Shown: positions 43,865-56,618 of the stretch, in pieces
Numbering within the stretch: position 1 is the first letter of the stretch
How the letters are laid out: each line of letters opens with the position of its first letter
Position numbers and translations under genes: made by a program
The notes under the pieces: generated by a model
Database searches by the model: none
What the model was told of the DNA's origin: nothing
The model's input: the letters and a program-made list of their open reading frames with translations, nothing else
From: Saturnia japonica
Lineage: Eukaryota > Arthropoda > Insecta > Lepidoptera > Saturniidae
Reading direction: 5' to 3'
Length of the DNA: 64,000 bases
NCBI GenBank assembly: GCA_033032175.1
Contig: CM065309.1
Coordinates: 1,612,001 to 1,676,000 of the forward strand

Positions 43865-44110
43865 AATGATTTTGAAGAGTTCCCTGGTGTATCTTCGAAG
43901 CTGAAGGTCCAATGCCAAAGAAATTAAAATAGGATCACTATTGAGGTACCATCTATTCAACAAAAAACGAACCATCCAAATCGATTCATAAACAAAGAAA
44001 TTATGGCTGAACATGTATTAAAAAAACATATTAATACATTCGAATTGAGTAACCTCCGTTTTTTTTTTAAGTCGATAAAAAAATATTTATATCTTAACAG
44101 GTGTCACATC
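43865..44110 (-). repeat. Dispersed repeat family D copy
   Basis: Reversed core TTTGAAGAGTTCCCTGGTGT, ATCTTCGAAGCTGAAGGTCC, and ATTGAGTAACCTCCG at the other end. Gives the full extent of the family (about 245 bp). Confidence 0.6.
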
Positions 44111-45961
44111 TAGCTATTGTATGTTGATGTTAGAATAAGAGGCTTAGTTGAGAGGTGTAAGTTGGTACAAATAATTACACCCGGAAAAGGTGGGCCGAGC
44201 TGAAAGGGAAACTGGGTAATAAATGTACCCTACTTACCTGCGCGCCCTTACATGATGACAGTGAAACATTAACCGCAAACGCGAAATTAAAACGAATTCA
44301 TTGCTCGTAAGTGCGTAGTGTTGAAGAATAGCTTTATACATTTTGCGCATAAAACATTTACATAAATAGCTTTTGAAAGACTAATATAGCTATTTAGGAT
44401 ATACTTTACTTTCACCGGCAAACGAGAAAGCTTTATATAACTGTATATAATTTGTAGTACTACTTCAGGCTCTGATATAGCAGCTTCTAGAGGACAAAGT
44501 TGGAAAGCTTAATATATCAGTGCATGTTGCAACTAAATCCTTTGAAGCAGAATACAGCAGTGCGAGCACTGTTGCTTTGCGTCTGAAGTAAATGTGGTAT
44601 TTCTACTTCCACAGTAGACCCTCACAAACATTCTACGATATGCTAAGTAATATTCAGAATAATTTACTCTCATACTAATTAATCCGCCAGGGGTAGGCTT
44701 CATTTGATTGACAAAAGCGCTCCATAGAACCAATGACAACCCATCGTTTTATCCGTAGAATACATAGTTGTTTATTTGTTTCAAAGTTGTATCTATTTAC
44801 ATGGAAGCACTTTTCTTACACGAAATTTCCAATTTTCTTTTATTAACGCATGCTTTAAAAAGGCATCTTTCTATGATGATCAGAATCTTGAAATTATTTA
44901 CAGTGTTTTTCAATTGATCTTAGCGTCAATTTGTATCATCCCATTTGAAGTTTTGCAAATAAGATTCTGAAAAAGGTAAAAAAAAAACGTGGGAGAAACA
45001 TGAATCACCATTATTACACTCTTTATTAGGAATAGATCAATAAGAAACATTCATTTTTAAATCAAATATTAGAGGGGACAAACTTTAGAAATCAGACAAA
45101 TGGAAATCTTTGTTCATTGTATAACTTACTCTAAATATCAATACCAAATACCAATGAATACGTTTATGTATCAGTATTCCATACTGATGAGGCTACTAAA
45201 AATATATTTACCTTTAAATCGTAACCACTTTTTGAGCAATACCGAAGATTATACACATCAGAAACTAATTTGAAACCAAAATCCGTCACAAATTATCTAT
45301 ACACGGTCTCTCTCATACTTCCGAAGAAAATTAAACAGCGCGCCTGAAACCTGGTAATTTAATTAAAATTCTATTCGATTGAATTGAACTACCTAATCTG
45401 GTACTTCTATATGGACGGGATAGGATTAAGGATCATTTTTGTTGTATATTTCTTTTGAAAGGTATGATCCTTTTAGCACGTTTAGTAAAATTGAAAGCTG
45501 TGCTCAAATCATGTGACGGAAGTACAGCATGATGAAATAGGTTATCAATAATAATGTGAATTCATTTTACAAAGCTATTCTTCAATTATGTAATAATTTT
45601 CACAATGTATAAATATACATAATTTCAATTTGATTAAAATTACACGAGATAAAAATAATAGTCGGTAAAATTAATTTACACCATTATTTTTGTGTTGTTG
45701 TATGCGGTTGCACGTGGGAAAGAATTTTTGGAGTTTACTTTTGTTTTCTTACGTCAAAAAGTTATCTAATACTATTAAAAAGTTAGTAATTCTTGCTTGT
45801 TTATCTTTAAGTATCTATTTAGTTTCTCGAAAATTACTTCAACGATTTGGATGAAACTTTGCATTTAGATTACGTCTTCGGTGCGTACCTACATAGTATA
45901 TGCACACATCGTTTTTTTTAAATGAATTTATTATAAGGCTCTTTATAAAGCTTATATTAGA
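44111..45961. other. Intergenic DNA, unassigned
   Basis: AT-rich, no supported frames or known repeats. Confidence 0.45.
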
Positions 45962-46104
45962 CAGTGGAAATGGAAAGGCGACCTAATAAAGGTCGCTGGG
46001 AGCCGTTGGGTTCAGGCCGCACAAGATCGGTCGCTCTGGAGATCTATGGGGAGGCCTATTTTCAGCAGTGGACGTCCTGTGGCTGAAATGATGATGATGA
46101 TGAT
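45962..46104 (+). pseudogene. RTE-clade LINE 3' end with (GAT)n tail
   Basis: With one frameshift the plus strand reads DLIKVAGSRWVQAAQDRSLW and RSMG, then EAYFQQWTSCG-stop. A (GATGAT)n tract begins just downstream. Short RTE LINEs typically end in simple repeats rather than poly(A). Only the last 40 or so codons are present. Confidence 0.7.
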
Positions 46105-46974
46105 TAGACAGTGACTTATATTGGATAGTTCCACTAAATACCTCTCGTTGTCCTGGACAGATTATAACCACGAGCTGTTCGCATCATGAATGATGCAGAA
46201 TCACTAAAAATTTAGAAAGGCTTCTGATGCAAAGGAACATAGCCACGGTAAGCGTATCTTATCATGATGAATGTTCTGAACAGTTAATTGACCGTATCTT
46301 TCCATCACAGAACCACGCGTACTAGTTTCGGAGCCACAACTACACAGTAACACCTATCAACGGCATGAACTAATTAATTTGGAAATTCTTACTTTTGCTG
46401 TACCGTGCGGACATGCGGATTTCCCTTTCAATGTGTTTCTTTCTTCCTATGATATTGGATTCAACAAATAGGGCGTGAAAAGGCATTTCAGCAGGCCGAT
46501 TAAATCTTCCAACAATGAAATAAAAAATGTGTACAATTTTGCAATTTTGCATAGCTATTTAAATGAAATTTTAAAACCTTAACCATTTGAAATCATTTTA
46601 GTCGTTTTTTTCAATCTCTATTTCTGCAACCTTTACTATTATTCTATTTCTCATTGTGTATACTTTCCTAACATGTTTGTGTATTTACCGTAGATTTAAG
46701 TTTATTATTATATATTTTAATGTAACATTTCATTTCCGGTGACATCATCAACCAATTAACAGCTACCCATTCAGTATCTATGATCAACATCATCAACAAT
46801 TCCACGGGCCACAGTCGCCAAATAGTCAAATAGTAAACATCTTCCCAACTGTGGCACACCATTTACTATTTGTCATTGCTTCGTATTATTTTAAACACAT
46901 CTTGAATAACAAATAAACAGGTGAAAAAGCGCATAAAAGTAAAAAAGAAACATTTGCTTTAGTTACTTACATAA
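46105..46974. other. Intergenic DNA, unassigned
   Basis: No gene or repeat recognised. Confidence 0.4.
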
Positions 46975-47174
46975 ACATCAGCTATTTATCAGTGAAAGTC
47001 CTGTCAAAATCGGTCCAATCGTTTCGGAGATTACCCGCAACAAACAGACAGACAGACAAAATTTAAAAAATGGGTTTTTTTTTATGTGTGTCGTATATAC
47101 TTTCATATACATTTAGTAAAAAGCTGTTATTTTGACATTACAAACAGATACTTCAATTCTATTAATTATATAGA
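46975..47174 (-). mobile_element. Non-autonomous Helitron family 1, 5' portion
   Basis: Minus strand begins TCTATATAATTAATAGAATT and runs to CGATTTTGACAGGACTTTCA, ending where other copies continue another 300 bp to CTAG. The family's 3' half is missing. Confidence 0.7.
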
Positions 47175-47199
47175 TAAATATTCGATTACCTACTTTTCA

Positions 47200-47405
47200 T
47201 TTAGAAATAACATATTTTGCAGTCTTAATACGTGGCTGTGTTTAGTGAAGCAAATTCTCGCCACCTCTAGAGAGAAAATTAATCGCGCATCCAGTGGGGC
47301 TCGTGGCGAATTAATTCTTAATCCAGCCTAAATGAAAGCTTCGACGTTCGGCCGCCGCGCCGAGCGGCGCCAACGCCTGCCTCGTTTGCCTTTACCCCGC
47401 CGTTA
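47200..47405. other. CpG-rich island in AT-rich surroundings
   Basis: CGACGTTCGGCCGCCGCGCC and GAGCGGCGCCAACGCCTGCC form a compact GC- and CpG-rich core (about 47340-47400). No open frame, repeat family or splice-bounded exon was identified. It could be a worn repeat, a regulatory site or part of an untranslated exon. Confidence 0.35.
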
Positions 47406-49879
47406 TGAAGGTAATCTTTATTAGTATTACTTTTATGTATCCAGATATTCGACCATACCGTTGTAGCTTCGGGAATAATAGTTGCCTTTTTATGTAGTAT
47501 CGTACTAATATTGAGGACTCGGTTAACTTCGGTCTGTATTTAAAAATTCACAAAAAACATTTTTATTTTGTTTTATTCATTTTAAGTTGTTAAAGCGTAC
47601 ATAGTGACGATTAAAATTATGTAAAATATATTATTTAAAAAAAAACTCGACTGCGACGAAAATACTTTAGTGAAAAAATTATTTTATTCTATTTTTGCTT
47701 TTTAGCTTTTTTCTTTTATGCCTTTTCACTTCCACATTAATACGAATCTAGAAACACCTCGTATCGCTAAAATCCACCAAGCCGTTTAGACTACAGAGCG
47801 TGCCAAAGAAATAGACATAAATATTAAAATATGATTTGCTTTTGAATTTATTAAAATGATGACGCTTACACTTGCTAAACACACAATAATGGAGAGATTA
47901 TAATGCGTATGACTTGGGTAACACAATAATAAAGAGAGGTTATAATGCGTACTTGCTAAAAATACAAAAGCATTTATTATTGTCTGTATAAAATCTCTAC
48001 TTACCTAACTCCATCAGCAATATCCGGAACTTGTGCAGAAACACTGTCAGGATTCATTATTATTATTAAATTAAATTGACCAGTGCCATTGAACTTAGAC
48101 CCCCAAAATATTGACATTGTCACTCAACGTAAAGTGACAGCAAGTGATGTAGATAATACTCATTGTTTATGAATACTATAATTGCCAAACAGAAAACAGT
48201 CTATGATCAAAAAGTCGCTGGTCGAATATCGACCTTAGGGCGATCGCTAGTATTTATTTAATAGGCAATCATTTGTTTTCAATTGATATAACTGGTTTTT
48301 TATATTGCCTATTAAGCATATCACAGGTACATAAATGCTAATTACGATTATATTACTGATAAACGGATTAATCTGACAACTGTAGGAACAAGCGATATTA
48401 GGCAAACTTGGTTTAAAAAAAAAATCAAATGTAGATAATATTACCTTCCGATATAGTTTCATCAACAGTTTAATGAAATGACTGGACCACTTATTCCTTC
48501 AGAATATTTATTTATTATTTATTGACCATACAACTGTGTTCGATCAAACTTTCTTATCTTAGAATATAATATGTTTATTTTTATAGGAAATACCTCTAAT
48601 ATAATAACACTAAAGTTTTAACTAAGATGCAAAACTCAGCACACAGAAACTAAATTACAAATTAAACATTAAAATACAATTTGTTCCTAGTTCAGGCCAA
48701 AGAATCTCAAAAAATTAACCAACTGCTAACACTTGTGGGTCTTGTGGAATAAACAGTCCAATAGCTTAACATTCTTACCGTGCCGTGATGGGCGCTACCG
48801 TCTAGCTATAGTTCCGTAGATCAAACCGCGTGGTTCTGTGGTGAAAGAAGATGATGCGATAAGGTCAAACAACCTTTCAAAACATTCACCGTGACACAGA
48901 CGATAAACACAATAAATATGACTCAACTCTATAATGTGCTAAGTTTAGCCGTGTTAGCAGTCGGTATAACGTGCTAAGTTAATATATGATCTTAGAATTA
49001 ATTATCCATATAGCTAATAATAGTATTAGAAATCTTCATATATAATAACTTCGTTAAGTAGAAATTAACATAACTATCATGTCTATAACTCTATATACTA
49101 AATAATAATATTACCTTATGGGCATCATAGCAGAAGATCATAGATACTCCAAGATAATATGCCGTTTGACTGCTATATAGGCGTGAGCTAACAAAACTAT
49201 TTGAAATAAAGTAAAAAATGTATGTACTCCAATATTGTTCTACACTAAAAAAAAAACAACTGTAGTCCTCGATAACATAACGTAAATTTTATAAAATTAC
49301 TAAAAAAATACACTTACATATTCACAAGCGGTTGCCAGTATTTAAAAAAATGAATACGAAAATGTTGCAGTTCTTTTGCGAATGTTCAATAAAAGAACGT
49401 TACCCTCCCATTAGCGAGGCACTCACTACCCTAGAGAGAAGAGGGAAACAAACAAAAACGTTCGAATCCGATGGACCGGGTAACCCGGTTCTATCCGGAT
49501 AATCCGCCCAGCCTGGGAGGCCGGATAACTCGGATACACTTTTTTATATACGCATGAACAGTGTTGTTTTAAAAATGGTGATATTATCCTCAGAAATATA
49601 ACTTATCCCACGTAAAATTAATATTTATGATATTATTTCAACCCTACTTTTATCTCTTTTAGGGTTTTGCATAAAGCGAAAGCCACATATTTCTTCTTTA
49701 TGTAGCTTATACACTAATCTTTGAGTCTTTCTATTATTCATTCTTGTTAAATAGATGAATCTAAAATCCGTAAATGACGTGTAAGTAATGATATAAGTTA
49801 GATAAAAAAAATGTATACAATCCGAAAAATAAAACTAAGTATAATGTTATTTTAAGCAATAATGATTCAGTACAACATA
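47406..49879. other. Intergenic DNA, unassigned
   Basis: AT-rich; a local duplication, CACAATAATGGAGAGATTAT / CACAATAATAAAGAGAGGTT AT, lies at 47880-47950. No gene seen. Confidence 0.45.
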
Positions 49880-49988
49880 CAACGTCGGTAGACGTGATTT
49901 CGAATCCCTACAACAAAGCTGAGCTTTCGGAAAAAGAAATCATCGAGATGAAACCATAGAATGGTGGTAGGGCTTTTTATATTGCTCT

Positions 49989-50598
49989 TCTGGCTAGCTA
50001 TTTTTTTTTTTTTTAACTGACTACACTGTTAGCCTTAGGGGCCCTATCCTAAAACAGAGCCACTGCGGCTTTTACAGCTTCACCGGACTTGGGGGCGAGC
50101 GCTTAGGGCACTCAGCCGCGAAAGTTTGTGAAGACCCGCACGAGGGTGCCAGAGTGGCCGAACCTCGGCTCGGGCGGTCGTCGCGAATGCGAAAAAGTCG
50201 CGATCTAACTAATTCCCTACTCCTATGAGAATTCGAGCTAACTAATATATACTCATATGCACGTTCCCCTCCTCCTGGGAGGAAGGAGTGGACCATGCGT
50301 ATGTGTATTTGATAATCGGAATGGTTTTTCTACACTAACTAGCGCAATAGTCTAACTAGCGCAAAAAAAGAAAAAAAAAGGTCCCTTACAGAACCTATGT
50401 ACCTGTGTGGTGTGCACGTGTGTGTGTTCATACGTGTGTAATGTTGTGTGTGGGTAACTAAGTGTTGCACGTATAGTGTCACTTTGTATCGCGCGGGCGG
50501 CTGCCTGACCCAAGGGCTTCACACCGAGGAACGGACCTAGGCTTGGGTTGCCGCTAGAGAGGGTGGACGTGACGGGTGTGCGGGAGTCTGGCTAGCTA
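49989..50598. repeat. 12-bp target-site duplication around the nested LINE
   Basis: TCTGGCTAGCTA at 49989-50000 is repeated exactly at 50587-50598. Confidence 0.95.
50001..50586 (-). mobile_element. Jockey-clade LINE 3' end, copy 4
   Basis: Starts with a poly(T) run (the poly(A) tail) and AACTGACTACACTGTTAGCC, and continues through the 3' UTR into the last codons of ORF2 (GGGTGGACGTGACGGGTGTG). It matches 10890-11445 at high identity. Borders are exact because of the 12-bp target duplication. Confidence 0.93.
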
Positions 50599-50934
50599 CC
50601 GGCCTCAATGTGAAAATCTATCACCAAGCACCTGTATAAATTCCGACAGCTGTACAGAGCCAAATCCCCCCTAAACTTTGCGTGTTACCATCCTGAGCCA
50701 CATCGACACTTACCATCCGGTGAAATTGTAGACAAGCGTTAAATCTATAAAGAATTAAAAAAAGAAATGTATCCTTAGTACATATAAAAAAAGAACTTGA
50801 CCAAATATCACGTATCGGTACTTTTCTGTGCTGATCTAACTTTTGAGTTGTCGCGTTTCGGGATAAGCCAATGTATATCCATCCAGCTGGCGAGAGGCTT
50901 GCAGCCCGGCATAACAGCGGCGACCGTTGATTTT

Positions 50935-51060
50935 TTTATACTACAAAGGTGGCAAACAAGCATACGGCCCGCCTGATGGTAAGTTGCTACCGTAGCCTAT
51001 GGACGCTTGTAATACCATATATATCACTATCACGTTGCCGGCCTTGAAAATCTTAGATCC
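50935..51060 (+). repeat. Dispersed repeat family B copy
   Basis: AAAGGTGGCAAACAAGCATA, GCCCGCCTGATGGTAAG and ATCACGTTGCCGGCCTTGA; this copy defines the family's start. Confidence 0.55.
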
Positions 51061-52142
51061 CATGTTATCTTTGATTAGATAAGAGATTTACGCTATAGGT
51101 GGCGCTGTGGTCTGGATAATAAATACTGGAAAGGGCAGAACAACGTTCAAATAATGCAACAATAAGTCATTAATCAGTTTATAGTAACACAATGACGATA
51201 AATAAAAAAGTTCACATAGAAATAAAAATACCAATTAAATTCACGTAAGATCCATAAAAAACATTAATCTTAATTAGCTGAGAACAATTACAAATCTTAT
51301 AGACATTTCATTTCCATTCACCTCCACTCAGTGACACGTTCGAGATAAATTTGTAAGAAATCACCCCTAACGAGTACTGTGGGATTTATTGGCTATTAAG
51401 GGCAGGTTAATGAAATAAACCTCTCAGCATTAGTAATGCTACTTTTTTTTATTTGAACCGTTTCAATATTACGGTCGGTTAATTCGTACGTAATCGTTGT
51501 AATGCATTAACTAGCTTCGTTAGGCGTAAAAAAAATCACAAAATCGAATTCTATTCCAAGTTTCAGTATAATCCGTTCAACCGATCAAGCGTGATTGACA
51601 GACACACAAACGAACTTTTATTTTCACATTAATTGTATACAAACTGCTCTGCACGCGTTTATTAAACATAAATTCATTCGTCTTATATTTTATTTTTATT
51701 AAAAAAATTCCGATTTCTAAAAGTGTTAATGACAACTCTTATAGCCTAGCAATTAACGAATAACATATATTCTTAGAGTATGCAAAGTTTCATAACAATG
51801 AATCAAGCCGTTTTTTAAATCAAATCGAAACATAAAAATATCCATGTAAAGAAAATCTGATGTGTACTTATTTAAGCACGTAAGAAGTTATAATTACTAA
51901 ACAAAAATAACTTAATAAGCTAGCCATCACAGATCATAATGTATTATAAATTCATACTTTTAACTTTTATTTTTTACACAATTAAAGATAAATTTTCATT
52001 ATTATGATTGATACTTAGCTACATTATATCGCAGTATCACATATAGAATCACATAGTGCGTACGTAACTCTCATTTTTATTGTCTACTAAACGCGCCAAA
52101 ATAAGTATAACCAAACACAATACAAGGTAGATTAACTAAATG
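51061..52142. other. Intergenic DNA, unassigned
   Basis: AT-rich. Bases 51710-51850 resemble the Helitron-like relics at 885-1020 and 39950-40085. Confidence 0.45.
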
Positions 52143-52557
52143 AACCCCCGACACAAGTAGCCTATTCATTGAGGCTATTCCATTGAGCACAAATACGATA
52201 ACTCTGCTGTAAGAAGGCGAGGAGTTAAGTATCTCACGGATTCCAGATGACGCTGCATCATCACGAGAAGGTTTTTCTAATATCAGTGAAATAAAATAAT
52301 CCCAAATCTCGACTCAATTAGACCTGTGGAAGATGCTCACATGATTCTATTTATCAACTAAAAAATAACTGATAAATCTTTAAACGGCTCAAGAGATTTT
52401 CTTGAATATTAAGAACATGCTATGCTACGAACATTCTCGATCAAGTCGTCTTTTAAACAACAAGAACTAGATCAAAATCGGTTCAGCCATTTGTAAGCTA
52501 TGACGCCACAGGCTGATAAACAGATAAACTAGTTAAACTTTTTTGTGTCGGGTGTTA
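52143..52557 (+). mobile_element. TIR element family CCGACACAAA, best copy
   Basis: The left end AACCCCCGACACAA and the right end, read in reverse AACACCCGACACAA, form a terminal inverted repeat with one mismatch. The 415-bp interior is non-coding, so this is a MITE-like derivative of a DNA transposon. A target duplication is not clear. Confidence 0.7.
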
Positions 52558-53029
52558 AAAAAAATAATCAGTGATCTTTTCATAAGAAAAACTAAACGTA
52601 ATTTTCTGAGCGTTGATAGTTCCGCGGTAACGCAATCGAACTGCGTCACAATTAGTTAGATTGTTAGATCGCTAAAATGAGGCGGAACTTTCGTTAAAGA
52701 AAAACATGTTGGGGGTGGAACATTGTGGGAGAATAATTTCGGTTCCCGCCTAATTAGCTATAAAGTCAAAAAACTTTCATTAATCATCTCAAAATCTAAT
52801 AAAATCAAAATAAATATCATGTAAAATTCAAAAAGAAAAAAAATGAGACAAAGCGTCGCGTGCCCGTGATAAATAAAAAACTGTATGTTTACAAAACGAA
52901 ACCTTATCTTTCGGCTAAAGTACGACCCTTGAGCATAAAAGGAGCCTGTATTTTACTTTAAAAGAATTAAAATACATTCAAAGATGCCGTTATCTTAATT
53001 ACTATGCATAAGACAGATTTATCTAAACA
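52558..53029. other. Intergenic DNA with a SINE scrap
   Basis: Bases 52660-52780 carry GGAACTTTCGTTAAAGAAAA and CATGTTGGGGGTGG, a worn SINE family 2 middle. Nothing else recognised. Confidence 0.4.
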
Positions 53030-53039
53030 TACATACATA

Positions 53040-53400
53040 TATATACATATTATAAAACTCAACGTCTCTGTCTGTCCGTTTATGTTCTTTTCACGCAAAA
53101 ACCACTCATCCGATTGACATGGTTATTTTTTTAAATTTAATAACTATATTGCCTGGCCAAGTTATAAAATATATATTTTTAGATAAAGTACCATACGAAA
53201 TAAGCAGTGACGGTAATAGTGAATCAATTCAGAAGAAAGACGATCTTGGGGCGCTTAAATGGCTTACGTTAAATCAGCAATAGCATATCTATTTCCTAAA
53301 TATAACCCACAATAATCATTTTTTGCCCAGCACCTTTCGCGTATGCGCTCGACCGACAGCATTTTGTAGACCACGCGAACGGAGCTACGGGGACAGCTAG
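53040..53400 (+). mobile_element. Helitron-like element, CTAG end
   Basis: Ends CCACGCGAACGGAGCTACGG followed by GGACAGCTAG. The interior contains GCGCTTAAATGGCTTACGTT, shared with Helitron family 1. The 5' part (CTGTCTGTCCGTTTATG) differs from family 1, so this is a diverged relative. Confidence 0.55.
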
Positions 53401-54307
53401 TATTTCATAAATTTAAGATAATTAAATGCTTTTTTAGTTACACTTATTTGGAGGCATTATGAAAAAATTATTAAAAATGAATTTTTACAAACCACACTCG
53501 CATTCTAATAAAAAGGTAATCTACACCATAAAGTTACTTGCCCAATTTCTCGTTTTATTGTTGTTATGTTTGTCACATTCGTTAAATCTGAGAGACAAAT
53601 GGCTTCACAGTACGGGTGACGGGTCCATCGTGTGGCAGAGAGAGGGAACACGAGCAGTCCCCGGGACTTACAACCCAGGTGTAAGTTTAAGGGGCCCCTT
53701 ATGATGCACATCAGCGCTCACCTTGACTGCCCGCGATACCCTCCCTGCCAAGCCAGATTTGGTAAGAGCCTGTTAATGTTTATTTTATATACCATTTGTA
53801 ATATAGAACTTACTGCATTTCTCGACAGGCTGAGGTCTTTTAGCAAGTTATAGAGATATTTCACTGGAATACCTCTCGCTCCCACTTGTACCGCATATAA
53901 ATTAACCGCATAGCCGTTATTGGTTAGCTCATTACTTAGATCATAACATTCAAAGACTATTCAACAAAGTTAGGCATAAGTTTTATCACAAGTACACACA
54001 TCTACATTTTTGAAAAGAAGTTTCTCAGGCGGCGATTCAGTAAATGAGAGTGAAAAATCAAGGAGGAAGAAATATATAACGTAGAGAGTTGTTTTTTAAT
54101 TTATATCATTTTTTGAAGGTTAAAATGATTTATATATTAGTCATATCGTATTGTGGAAACAAAGCAAACTTTAGTTCAAAGTATGAATCACAGCAGTGTT
54201 TATTATTTAATTATAAAGTATTATTTTTTGTTCTAAGTTTACCATCCGTTCGGAAATCAAATTACTTAGATAAACTGTTAATAAACTCAAATGAAATTAG
54301 TTTTTAA
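53401..54307. other. Intergenic DNA, unassigned
   Basis: Bases 53580-53770 are GC-richer and hold overlapping open frames on both strands without recognisable domains. No gene called. Confidence 0.4.
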
Positions 54308-54535
54308 CTGACTTCAACAAAAGTTACTAAATTCGAATGTTTTTTTATAATGGTTGTTCGTCCATAACGTATTTTTTTATTAACCGATTTGAATGGTTAT
54401 TTTTTTGTTACATAAGGGATATCTCAAGACTGGCCCCATTTTAATTTCATTGGCATTGGCCCTTTAACTTCGAAGATACCCAAGGGAACTCTTCGAAATA
54501 ATTAAAGTTGATTTTCTTTTGTTGTTAAAATTTGT
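54308..54535 (+). repeat. Dispersed repeat family D copy
   Basis: GACTTCAACAAAAGTTAC, TCATTGGCATTGGCCCTTTA and CTTCGAAGATACCCAAGGGA. Confidence 0.6.
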
Positions 54536-54687
54536 CTTGTATTTAATAGGTACTTGATTTATATTTTACTTTTATTGAATGTAGGTACGTTTTACAAAGA
54601 AACCAAAATATAATGAGCTAATATAAGAACAATACAGTCGGCGCCCTTGATCACCCTTGAGAGGAATCACCTCCAGACATCTTCATA

Positions 54688-54706
54688 CTATATATATATA
54701 TATACT
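54688..54706. repeat. AT microsatellite
   Basis: About nine TA units. Confidence 0.9.
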
Positions 54707-56618
54707 ATAAGTACTTTATAATAAGCCTTACCGAGGAAAATACGTTTACATGTGATTTAACATTTATTTTCTCTGAAAAAAAAAAACACGGTAAAGTTTA
54801 ATAGACATTTCTCAAACCCTTTCAAAGCGCCGCCGTTTACCTTACCTTGCCTTTTGTGTAAAAAGGCCAAAAATGGATAAAGGCAAAAAGTGTCCTGTCA
54901 ACCAGCAAACTGACAGTTTTTACATGGATACCCTGCTAAGTGCCTCGGACCGTGTAAATAGCAAACAACAAAATAAATGCAAAAGTTTCTCCGTCAATAT
55001 TTTTCACTCAATCATATTGTTGTGACTGTTGAATAGATTCAAATGTATTTTGTAGATGTTTTTTTTTAAACAACCTCTGAATATGAATTTCAAATTATGA
55101 TATTTATTAATAGAGTAATAAATTATTCATCTATACTTTTTATTTTTTTATTTATAAAGCTCAAGAGGTTGTTTGGTTGTTTATTTGAACCCGCTAATTT
55201 CTGGAGCTAACTATCAAATAAGAATACTTTTTTTACATTTTTATAGCTTATTTATTGAGGAAGGTTATAGGCTATATAATTTTACGCTACGATGCTAAGG
55301 AGCAGAGCAGTAACTATTAAGGTTCAGTAATATGGAGGCTGTAGGCAAGTACAGGAACTGAGAATAACGATGGGTTACTGATGCGTTGGCGGTGCGACGA
55401 ATAAATTTAATACGAATAAAACCGTGGGGAACAAGTGGTATATTAATAATTTGATACTGAATATAAATTGACTTTAACTCTTTGATAAACATCCGAACTT
55501 AGAAAGAATAAAATATTAAAATTCATAACAATTCCACTCATCATTTTCTATAAGGCTATAATATGATATTCAGTAGAAAATGTAAGAACACAGAAATGGT
55601 GAATTAAGCAAATAAAGTATCCTACTCTTTTATTAAATTAACACAATTATTAACAAAGACACTCACGTTTACATACACATACTCTCACACCACCCATACA
55701 CACACATAATCACGCATCTTACATCTAGAACAGGTTAGCACCAGAAAATATTTTTTCATAATACCACTCTATTCATACAGAGACGTTCCTTTTTACCGAA
55801 TAGTCAGCCCTACTATTGAGGTGAAATAACGCAGATTCAAAACCGCTTAGTATGAAATTCATTGTCCGTGTATGAAATGATGTCCCAATATTTATTTATT
55901 TAAGTCTATTGTAGGGTTTGAACACACATTCTTTGGAACGACGCGACGTCTCGAATAATAAACATTTAGATTATCCCCAATGAGATTTCTTATTTTCTTA
56001 CTATAATTTTTTTTACATATTTCTCATGTTTTTGTTAACCCTAATTGAAAATGAATTTCCCTTCCACTTGAACCGTATTGAAGCATGTTTCATTTAATTT
56101 CAATTCGATATCGAACCCTTTGAATGGTTGAATACAATTTTAAGTCTGTAAATATTTAAAATAACTCCAGACATTTACTTAATATTAAAATTTGATCGTT
56201 TTAATAAACATGACAAGATAAATTAAGGAATTTAACAATGTTAATAATAATTAATTATTTAACACAACGCTTTAACAGATTTCCGAAGTATTTAATTAGT
56301 ATGATTGATTTTAATAAATTGAGTTTATTATAACAAAGTGCTTAAGACATTTCCGAGTGTATTTTGAAAATTTGATCGAATTTTGTAAATTTTCATATCA
56401 GTTGAAGTGTACCCAATATTAATTTCAAATGATTTTAACGAATGGAAATAACAAAGTAGGAATATAAAATTACAAGTCAAAGAGATTTGGACAAGGTTGG
56501 CACAAGATAGGATTGACTGGCATTAAAGGGAGAAAGCTTATGCCATGCAGCGAGTTTAAAGCCTTACTGCAAGTCAAGATTTTGAACCATGTAGTCTATG
56601 ATGATAACACGCTAAACA
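54707..56618. other. Intergenic DNA, unassigned
   Basis: AT-rich. A worn SINE family 4 relic may lie at 55800-55910 (CAGCCCTACTATTGAGGTGA). No gene recognised. Confidence 0.45.

Larger units (their letters stand above)
49880..50745 (+). mobile_element. tRNA-headed SINE family 2, copy 4, split by a LINE
   Basis: The left part (49880-50000) has GTGATTTCGAATCCCTAC (B box) and GCTGAGCTTTCGG. The right part (50599-50745) continues with CGGCCTCAATGTGAAAATC, CACCAAGCACCTGTA and TTGCGTGTTACCATCC, in the order seen in 37735-37965. The LINE at 50001-50586 separates the halves. Confidence 0.78.

Noticed and set aside
53459..53853. Overlapping open frames on both strands, including a hydrophobic segment
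   Set aside because: No recognisable family and no consistent reading direction; GC-rich composition alone keeps several frames open.
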